From 1-14-0-10-45-29 sp041650255 (lineage in GTDB: Archaea; Micrarchaeota; Micrarchaeia; Anstonellales; Anstonellaceae), in assembly GCA_041650255.1 (NCBI GenBank), contig JBAZLL010000011.1, positions 1 through 29,159 on the forward strand: DNA of 29,159 nucleotides, written 5' to 3'. Every line of letters starts with the position of its first letter. The first letter of the stretch is position 1. The notes beneath the pieces were generated by a model. The model was not told the origin of the DNA. It saw only the letters and a program-made list of their open reading frames with translations, and did no database searches. The position numbers were made by a program, and so were the translations under genes. This document shows positions 24,314 to 29,159 of the stretch, piece by piece.

Positions 24314-24685
24314 ATGGCACGCCACAAAGATTTTTTTATGCCGTTTGATGAGGCCATGCGGCTTGTTGCAGACCTGCTTCAAATCCCGCTCATCAATCTC
24401 AAGCCGAAGTTTGAAAATTTTGTCTACAATGCCGCGAAAGAGAAAAAAATTCCCTCCGGCTCCCTGAAGTGGATGCTTTCTTTTTCGGACAATTACAATA
24501 GCATTATTCTTCGGCCGCTCTCTTCCCGAACCTGCATTGAAATAACAAAAAGCGCATACCTGCACAAATTAAACGGCTTTGACTGGAAAGAAAAATACAA
24601 AATTCTGATAAATTCCTTTCCAACTTCCATCCATGCTTCCCGTGGCAAGTATTCCACATCTACCGACACTCCAAGACGCTGGTAA
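24314..24685 (+). CDS. small protein of unknown function between the GMP synthase subunits
   Basis: 123 residues, start ATG 24314, 25 bases after the guaAB stop. The region to about residue 100 looks coding and partly helical (DEAMRLVADLLQIPLINLKP, YNAAKEKKIPSGSLKWML). The last 20 residues (FPTSIHASRGKYSTSTDTPR) are low in hydrophobic residues, and the frame may have shifted or the end may be unstructured. I do not recognise the family. Its place between two partners of one enzyme is suggestive, but no role can be given. Confidence 0.6.
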   Translation: MARHKDFFMPFDEAMRLVADLLQIPLINLKPKFENFVYNAAKEKKIPSGSLKWMLSFSDNYNSIILRPLSSRTCIEITKSAYLHKLNGFDWKEKYKILINSFPTSIHASRGKYSTSTDTPRRW

Positions 24686-24741
24686 GCTTGTGCGACCCGC
24701 TTTACTAACTCGCTTTTATTCTTTCATATGCTTATTTTTTC

Positions 24742-25332
24742 ATGAAACTTCTCATCATAAACTTAGGCTCCCAGTACACTCATGTAATCTGGCGCACAAT
24801 GCGCGACATCGGAATTGAAGCAGTGATAAAGGAGCCAAACGTTTCTGCATCGGACGCCGACTTTTTTGACGCATACATTTTATCCGGTGGTCCTTCCTCC
24901 GCATCAAAGATGACTCCCAATGCGGCTCACCGAATACTTGAAGCCGCAAAATCCGGCTCAAAGAAACCAATTCTTGGAATCTGTCTTGGGCACCAATTAA
25001 TGGCTCATGTGCTCGGCGGCGTTGTGGAAAAAGGCTCGTCCGCAGAGTATGGAATTTCACAAATATCTGTTGACAGGGCAGAATCCATAATGGAGGGAAT
25101 GCCGCACAAATTCAATGCATGGGTATCTCATTTTGACGAGGTAAAAAAAATGCCCCAAGATTTTATTGCGCTTGCCCACTCCTCTACCTGCAAATACGAA
25201 GCAATGGTGCACACTTCCCTTCCTCTCTTTGGCGTGCAATTTCATCCGGAAGTCTGGCACACCGAGCATGGGGAAAAAATTCTTGAGAACTTTGTGAAGT
25301 TGGCTCAAGAAAAAAATAGAAAAATTGCATAA
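24742..25332 (+). CDS. guaAA: GMP synthase glutamine amidotransferase subunit
   Basis: Class I glutaminase that supplies ammonia to the ATP-pyrophosphatase subunit. The catalytic triad is seen: Cys81 in GICLGHQ, and His168 and Glu170 in GVQFHPEVWHTEHG. LLIINLGSQYTHVIWR at the N-terminus is typical of archaeal GuaAA. 196 residues is the usual length. TTTTATTC at about 24713-24720 lies 25 bases before the ATG, so it may be transcribed from its own promoter as a leaderless mRNA. It converges with the tRNA-Leu gene. Confidence 0.97.
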   Translation: MKLLIINLGSQYTHVIWRTMRDIGIEAVIKEPNVSASDADFFDAYILSGGPSSASKMTPNAAHRILEAAKSGSKKPILGICLGHQLMAHVLGGVVEKGSSAEYGISQISVDRAESIMEGMPHKFNAWVSHFDEVKKMPQDFIALAHSSTCKYEAMVHTSLPLFGVQFHPEVWHTEHGEKILENFVKLAQEKNRKIA

Positions 25333-25400
25333 CTCAGTTATATTCTTCTTTTCCACATTGTTCCAAGGTTTTTTTACGCACGACGATAATTTGTGTATCT

Positions 25401-25410
25401 ATAAAAAAAG
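25401..25410 (-). terminator. T-run terminator of tRNA-Leu
   Basis: On the minus strand CTTTTTTTAT begins five bases past the tRNA 3' end. T-runs of this length act as terminators in archaea. Confidence 0.55.
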
Positions 25411-25414
25411 ACTT

Positions 25415-25628
25415 TGCGGGAGAAGGGATTTGAACCCCTGTAGGCGCTAGGCCAATAGATGTCTCAGAAAACAATTATTCTAAGACCATAAACGAGGTAT
25501 GTTGACGTGGCTTAACCCTGGATGTTTCCATTCTGGATTCTTTCTTTTTCCCAGGGCTTTTTCTTTCTATAAAGAAAGAAAAAGGCCTCTTGAGTCTATC
25601 GCATTTGACCGGACTCTGCCACTCCCGC
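25415..25628 (-). tRNA. tRNA-Leu (anticodon CAA) with intron
   Basis: The acceptor stem pairs GCGGGAG (25622-25628) with CTCCCGC (25416-25422), and A at 25415 is the discriminator. CCA is not encoded. The D arm is GGCAGAGTCCGGTCAAATGC, the anticodon stem is ATAGA/TCTAT round the loop CTCAAGA (anticodon CAA, reading UUG), a long variable arm is built on GGC/GCC, and the T arm is CAGGGGTTCAAATCCCTT. Without the intron the RNA is 86 nt, correct for the class II tRNA-Leu. TATTAAAAA at about 25650-25658 sits 27 bases upstream as TATA box. Confidence 0.92.
25461..25588 (-). other. 128-nt intron in tRNA-Leu anticodon loop
   Basis: The intron lies between tRNA positions 37 and 38. Exon CUCA can pair with intron UGAG to give a four-base helix flanked by the three-base bulges AGA and ACA, close to the bulge-helix-bulge motif cut by the archaeal tRNA splicing endonuclease. 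The intron folds further: an 11-bp hairpin CTTTTTCTTTC/GAAAGAAAAAG near its 5' end and a 9-bp hairpin GTCTTAGAA/TTTTCTGAGAC at its 3' end. It has no open reading frame. Confidence 0.8.
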
Positions 25629-25705
25629 AGAAGTATTTGTGCAATAAGGTATTAAAAATGAGTTGAATCTTTCAAAGCTCAAAATTTTAAAAAAATAAAA
25701 AGAAA

Positions 25706-26719
25706 TTAATCGCCTATTCCTTCCGCTTTTACCTTGAAAATGCATTCCCCTTCAGGCATGGAGGGCGAATCAATAAGTCGCGCAATTCTCTTTTCCTCTT
25801 TGCCTTTTCTAAAGTAAAGCCGGTAAGTCGCCGCATGCGCAAGCACATGCCCTCCAACCGGAGTTGTCGGGTCGCCAAACATCAGGCCCGGATTATCCAT
25901 CACCTGATTTGTGATATAAATCACCAAATTATACTGGTCCGCAAGCTTTTGCAACTGATGTATGTGCTTATTGAGTTTCTGTTGCCTTTCTCCAAGCGCC
26001 CCTCTTCCAACATAATCCGAGCGGAAATGGCTTGTAAGCGAATCAACAATAATTAATTTTATGTTGTGCTTTTTCACCATCTCCTCCGCCTTTTCAATCA
26101 GAATTATCTGATGGTCGGAGTTTATCGCTTTTGCAACATGTATATTTTTCAGCACTTTTTCAGCGTTCATTCCCTGTGCAATCGCAAGCTGGGAAATTCT
26201 CTCAGGCCTAAATGTGCTTTCACTGTCTACAAAAAGCACTCCTGAGTCCTCTCCAATCCCTCCCTGCTCAAGCGGCTTTTGCACATTTACCGCCAACTGA
26301 AAACCGACTTGGGATTTTCCAGAGCTGAATTTTCCATAAGCCTCGGTGATTGCCATGCTCTCGGCGCCCCCGCCGATAAGCTCGTCAAGGCTTTTTGAGC
26401 CGGTGCTGATTCTTCTAATCTCCTTTCTTCTCTCAAGTATATTATCCGCAGTCTCATATCCCATCTCAAGCGAATCTCTTGCGGCGGAAATTGCCTTTTT
26501 GGCGGTTTCCACTCCAAGGTCCGCAACCTCTTCAAGCTCATAAGGAGAGGCAGCTGCAATTTTTTCAAAATCAAGATAGCCTGCCTTTCTTAGTTTTTCC
26601 GCGGTTACGGCGCCAATCCCCGGCAAATCCTCAAGCGTCACCGCTTTTTTGGGTTTTGCAGAGTCATCAATATCCTCTTCCATCACCATCACCGCTTCCT
26701 GTTCGTTTTTCCTTGCCAT
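25706..26719 (-). CDS. radA: DNA repair and recombination protein RadA
   Basis: Archaeal RecA/Rad51 recombinase that forms filaments on single-stranded DNA and drives strand exchange. N-terminal helix-hairpin-helix DNA-binding domain LEDLPGIGAVTAEKLRKAGY (29-48). Walker A is GKFSSGKS (129-136), where most RadA proteins have GEFGSGKT. Walker B is KLIIVDSL (Asp226). GALGERQQKLNKHIHQLQKL (L1 side) and ITNQVMDNPG plus the C-terminal strand region complete the fold. GGTGAT then ATT then ATG marks the start at 26719 rather than the upstream TTG at 26737. 337 residues, the normal size. Confidence 0.97.
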   Translation of the reverse strand: MARKNEQEAVMVMEEDIDDSAKPKKAVTLEDLPGIGAVTAEKLRKAGYLDFEKIAAASPYELEEVADLGVETAKKAISAARDSLEMGYETADNILERRKEIRRISTGSKSLDELIGGGAESMAITEAYGKFSSGKSQVGFQLAVNVQKPLEQGGIGEDSGVLFVDSESTFRPERISQLAIAQGMNAEKVLKNIHVAKAINSDHQIILIEKAEEMVKKHNIKLIIVDSLTSHFRSDYVGRGALGERQQKLNKHIHQLQKLADQYNLVIYITNQVMDNPGLMFGDPTTPVGGHVLAHAATYRLYFRKGKEEKRIARLIDSPSMPEGECIFKVKAEGIGD

Positions 26720-26794
26720 AATATCACCTTCAACCAATATTATACTTCTGCTTTTTTGTGCGGCATTTGCCGCTTGTTTTTCTTTTATTTTTCC

Positions 26795-27046
26795 TCATCT
26801 TTGCAACTTCTGGTTTTCAAACACCAACAGCCGCAGCTTTCCAATCTTTAGAGTAAAAAATTCCTTTCCGGTTTTTTGAGAAACGTTTTTCCAAATCGCG
26901 CCCACGTCGCGAAAAACAGTTTTTCCCTCGCGCGTATCGTATTCGGGTTGAACTACCCTATACTCCGGCTGCCTCGCCTCAAAACCCGCATTTTCAACAT
27001 TTTGGTTTTCCGGCATTTCGCCATCGCCGGCATTTTCCTCTTTCAT
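26795..27046 (-). CDS. small protein with DUF736-like domain
   Basis: About 83 residues from ATG 27046. An in-frame GTG at 27061 would add five. The first half is acidic and Glu/Asn/Gln-rich. The second half, DVGAIWKNVSQKTGKEFFTL then KIGKLRLLVFENQK, resembles the DUF736 pattern (IGAxWKxxSKxGKEYxSGxI, VFxNxK) known mostly from bacteria. A palindromic TATA, GGTTTATAAACC, lies at 27106-27117. No function can be given. Confidence in the family is moderate. Confidence 0.7.
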   Translation of the reverse strand: MKEENAGDGEMPENQNVENAGFEARQPEYRVVQPEYDTREGKTVFRDVGAIWKNVSQKTGKEFFTLKIGKLRLLVFENQKLQR

Positions 27047-27105
27047 CCGATTCACTTCCACTAAATTCCTTGGCGAAATTTAGCAAAAGAGATGGCACAG
27101 CTAAT

Positions 27106-27117
27106 GGTTTATAAACC
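27106..27117. promoter_or_regulatory. palindromic TATA box upstream of the DUF736-like gene
   Basis: GGTTTATAAACC is a perfect 12-bp palindrome with the core TTTATAAA. On the minus strand it predicts a start site near 27085 and a leader of about 40 bases. The opposite direction would read into the 3' end of the Nudix gene as antisense. Confidence 0.45.
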
Positions 27118-27149
27118 GCGGAAAGGGTAGTTTTCCACTGCAAAAATAG

Positions 27150-27611
27150 CTATTCTTCTTCCTCTGCCCCATGCAATTTTTCCAAATATTCTTCTGCGTT
27201 CTTGAGCATTGCCTGCGCATTCTCAAAAGTGACCATCTTAAGTGCCCGGTCATAAGGAACCCATCGCGCCCCCTTGTGCTCATGCGAAAGCCGAGTTGCA
27301 ATTTGCGATGTGCGCGCAATCATAAATGTGACTCTTTTTGATTTTGAACGCCCGATTTTGCCTCCGAACTGGTAGGCATATTCATACCTGAATCCGGGCA
27401 ATATCACCACTTGCGTTATGCCTGTTTCCTCTTTCAATTCACGCCGGGCTGTTTGCTCTTCAGTCTCGCCCTCTTCAACATGGCCTTTTGGAAAATCCCA
27501 ATGCCCCGCTTTGTAATGCATAAGAAGATAGTACCTGTTTTTTCCGACTTGGCGGTAAAGCACAAAGCCGCATGAGTGCTCTTGCATGAATTTGTATGCA
27601 TAACAATTCAT
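27150..27611 (-). CDS. Nudix hydrolase, Ap4A-hydrolase-like
   Basis: The complete Nudix box is present at residues 43-65: Gly43, Glu49, Arg57-Glu58, Glu61-Glu62 and Gly64. SCGFVLYRQ, HWDFPKGHVEEGE and PGFRYEYAYQF are close to asymmetric diadenosine tetraphosphate hydrolases (NUDT2-like), so dinucleoside polyphosphate cleavage is the best guess. 153 residues is the usual length, and the C-terminus is acidic. TAAATAG about 27 bases before ATG 27611 suggests a leaderless mRNA. Confidence 0.93.
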   Translation of the reverse strand: MNCYAYKFMQEHSCGFVLYRQVGKNRYYLLMHYKAGHWDFPKGHVEEGETEEQTARRELKEETGITQVVILPGFRYEYAYQFGGKIGRSKSKRVTFMIARTSQIATRLSHEHKGARWVPYDRALKMVTFENAQAMLKNAEEYLEKLHGAEEEE

Positions 27612-27652
27612 TTAAACAAAAGCAAATATGTGGCTATTTACGGGAAATCAAA

Positions 27653-28117
27653 TTATTGGACTGTGCATTTGCCTGCAATCGGTTTTGCACCTATTTGCGT
27701 CCTTCCTGCAATGTCTGTTGTATCATATTGAAATGTCACATTATAGCTGTAATAATCATAGCTCACCGCATTGCAGGCGCTAAATCCGGATATGGAAATG
27801 TTTCTGTGAGAGCCGGGGCCAATAGTCCAGCCGGTTCCAAGGTCCGCTTCAATGTCTCCTACATATATTTTCTTTAGAATTACTCTGTCCGTTTTTTTGT
27901 TTGTAATCTTCAGATAAACCGTGCTTCCGATTTGGGCCCATTCATCTATTGTAAATGGATTAGCCGCGCCCGACCAGTATGTTTTGGAGTTTGCATCCAT
28001 TGAACTTGCTCCGGAATCTCCAAATCCGCCGACAAGCAGCAGACCGATAAGCGATACAATGAGTACCATTGCAAGAAGAACCAAGTACTCCGCCGCCGCT
28101 TGCCCTTTTAGCCCCAT
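27653..28117 (-). CDS. class III signal peptide (archaeal type IV pilin-like) protein
   Basis: 154 residues. The N-terminus GLKGQAAAEYLVLLAMVLIV is the archaeal class III prepilin signal: a short basic leader, a cleavage site between Gly and Gln, the conserved Glu of AAAEYL and a long hydrophobic helix. An EppA/FlaK-type peptidase would cut after LKG. The rest is a beta-rich head (TVYLKITNKKTDRVILKKIY, NISISGFSACNA, then a C-terminal Cys) with a possible disulfide. It is probably a minor pilin or adhesin subunit. No pilus assembly genes are in the window. AAGGAG lies 12 bases before the ATG. Confidence 0.9.
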   Translation of the reverse strand: MGLKGQAAAEYLVLLAMVLIVSLIGLLLVGGFGDSGASSMDANSKTYWSGAANPFTIDEWAQIGSTVYLKITNKKTDRVILKKIYVGDIEADLGTGWTIGPGSHRNISISGFSACNAVSYDYYSYNVTFQYDTTDIAGRTQIGAKPIAGKCTVQ

Positions 28118-28372
28118 TTTCTCACATTGCTCCTTAATTATTTAAGCTTATTAAAACATTGCCTTTGCTCTTCCTCGAAAAAAGAAAATCGCAAACAAAA
28201 ATGCAACGAAGCAATAAAAAAAACAAAGAAAACGGGGAAAACAACTGCAAAGAAAAAAACAGCAAAGAAAAACACAACCCCAATAAAAAAAGCTTTGGCA
28301 AATTATTTTTTGTTTTTTAATGATAGCGATATCCTGATTGATAATTAAGCTTTTGCCCCATATTCTCATATT
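28118..28372. other. 255-base divergent intergenic region, A-rich on plus strand
   Basis: No convincing gene. Bases 28185-28310 are A-rich with repeated AAAGAAAA-type runs. TTAAATAATTAA near 28136-28147 is the likely TATA of the pilin-like gene (minus), and AATTAAGC near 28343-28350 lies 27 bases before the ATG of the phosphohexomutase (plus). Confidence 0.5.
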
Positions 28373-29159
28373 ATGTCCTTGTTCGGAACAAGCGGAATCC
28401 GCGATATCTGCCCGCAAATCATAAGCCCCGCGCTTGCGATGGTACTGGGAAACATATTCGCGTCCGGCGCAAAAACAATCGCGGTCGGATATGATTCACG
28501 TCAAAGCGGGCAAATGCTCTCATCTGCCCTTTCATCCGGTGCAATGCAATCCGGTGCGGACGTGCACAATTTGGGTATCTGCGCAACCCCGACTCTGTGC
28601 CTTTATACAAAGCAAAACAAATGTCTGGGCGCAATGATTACCGCATCTCATAATCCGCCGCAATATAATGGAATAAAACTTTTTGAAAACGGAGCCGAGC
28701 TTGCATCCGAAAAAGAAAAAAAAATCGAGTCCGCGCTTTTGAACGCGCTCAAACACTCCGATGTGCAAAATGGTAATCTCGCATCATGCAATTTGCCCTC
28801 TTTCACTCAATGGCAAAAATGCGGGCAAATTTTTCAAAAAGAGCAGGAGGCAAAAAACGAGCATCTCTCACTTCTGCTCTCCTCAATAGATGTCAAGCTG
28901 ATAAAATCAAAAAGACCGAAAATAGTGCTGGACTGCGCAAACATGGCCGCATGTTCTCTCATGCCAACCGCCCTAAAAGAGGCGGGCTGTGAAGTGATAG
29001 AGCTCAATTGCAAATACGGTCCGCCATACGAACGCGATTTTGAGCCGAGCGCCAAAACCCTTTCCTCCCTGTGCTCAAAAATAAAAAAAACCGGTGCAAA
29101 CCTTGGCATTGCGCACGATGGGGATGCGGACAGGGCAATAATCGCGGATGAAAATGGCG
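28373..29159 (+). CDS. phosphohexomutase (phosphoglucosamine/phosphomannomutase family), partial
   Basis: The first 262 codons are in the window and the gene runs off its right end. FGTSGIRD (4-11) is the N-terminal signature. TASHNP (90-95) holds the phosphoserine Ser92, and DGDADR (249-254) is the magnesium loop of domain 2. In archaea such enzymes act as phosphoglucosamine mutase or as phosphomannomutase/phosphoglucomutase. The sugar-binding loop of domain 3 that would help decide lies outside the window. A loop of about 35 residues between 125 and 170 looks longer than usual. Confidence 0.95.
   Translation, partial: MSLFGTSGIRDICPQIISPALAMVLGNIFASGAKTIAVGYDSRQSGQMLSSALSSGAMQSGADVHNLGICATPTLCLYTKQNKCLGAMITASHNPPQYNGIKLFENGAELASEKEKKIESALLNALKHSDVQNGNLASCNLPSFTQWQKCGQIFQKEQEAKNEHLSLLLSSIDVKLIKSKRPKIVLDCANMAACSLMPTALKEAGCEVIELNCKYGPPYERDFEPSAKTLSSLCSKIKKTGANLGIAHDGDADRAIIADENG

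Noticed and set aside
25461..25588. tRNA intron as a box C/D guide RNA
   Set aside because: A CUGA is present near the 3' end but no box C (RUGAUGA) or internal C'/D' pair could be found.
28127..28348. Lysine-rich 73-residue frame that looks like a small histone H1-like protein
   Set aside because: The Lys/Thr pattern comes from A-rich low-complexity DNA. There is no ribosome binding site, the flanks of the frame are not protein-like, and it overlaps the promoter region of the phosphohexomutase.

Overview
The window is archaeal chromosome. It encodes TATA-binding protein, ribosomal protein L21e, RNA polymerase subunit F (Rpb4-like), the two-subunit PriS/PriL primase, the recombinase RadA, a two-subunit GMP synthetase (separate amidotransferase and ATP-pyrophosphatase genes), a UbiA enzyme of the archaeal ether-lipid type, a class III (pilin-like) signal peptide protein and a tRNA-Leu with an intron in the anticodon loop. 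Start sites fit archaea: some genes carry a GGTGA-type ribosome binding site, and many others have a TATA-like box about 27 bases before the start codon, which suggests leaderless mRNAs. The lineage cannot be fixed from the sequence. A DPANN-type or other little-studied euryarchaeal genome with intact nucleotide biosynthesis is my guess.

Layout. 1-328: A/C-rich low-complexity DNA ending in a GC-rich palindrome. 329-6460 (minus): a surface-protein pair, namely a giant protein of about 1,630 residues whose last 400 residues look like a membrane beta-barrel, followed by a membrane-anchored protein with Ig-like/carboxypeptidase-regulatory-like domains. 6455-8188: acylphosphatase (plus), then a DUF92 membrane protein and TBP (minus). 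8327-10721 (plus): L21e, rpoF, DUF655 and rsmA/ksgA, a cluster order known from many archaea. 10743-14414: a small membrane protein (plus), then a minus-strand operon UbiA - purC - purE - membrane protein. 14465-18316 (plus): agmatinase, pyrE, pyrF and NAD(P)H-hydrate dehydratase. 18451-21879 (plus): a small protein, a membrane protein, priL and priS. 21924-22451 (minus): dCMP deaminase. 22717-25332 (plus): an anchored exported protein and the two GMP synthetase subunits around a small unknown gene. 25415-28117 (minus): tRNA-Leu, radA, a DUF736-like protein, a Nudix hydrolase and a pilin-like protein. From 28373 (plus): a phosphohexomutase cut by the window end.

Much of the coding content serves nucleotide supply (purC, purE, pyrE, pyrF, both GMP synthetase genes, dCMP deaminase, Nudix), DNA replication and repair (priSL, radA), basal transcription and translation (TBP, RpoF, L21e, RsmA, tRNA), and the cell envelope. 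Intergenic DNA has its own character: A-rich or T-rich strands, short tandem duplications, and at least two families of dispersed repeats, one built round a GC-rich palindrome.

The observations most worth following are the barrel-like giant protein in an archaeon, the probable ATC start of its partner gene, the dispersed palindromic repeats, the 128-nt tRNA intron, the near-identical DNA of the two TBP halves, a PriS without its usual zinc cysteines, and a dCMP deaminase that reads like the eukaryotic enzyme.
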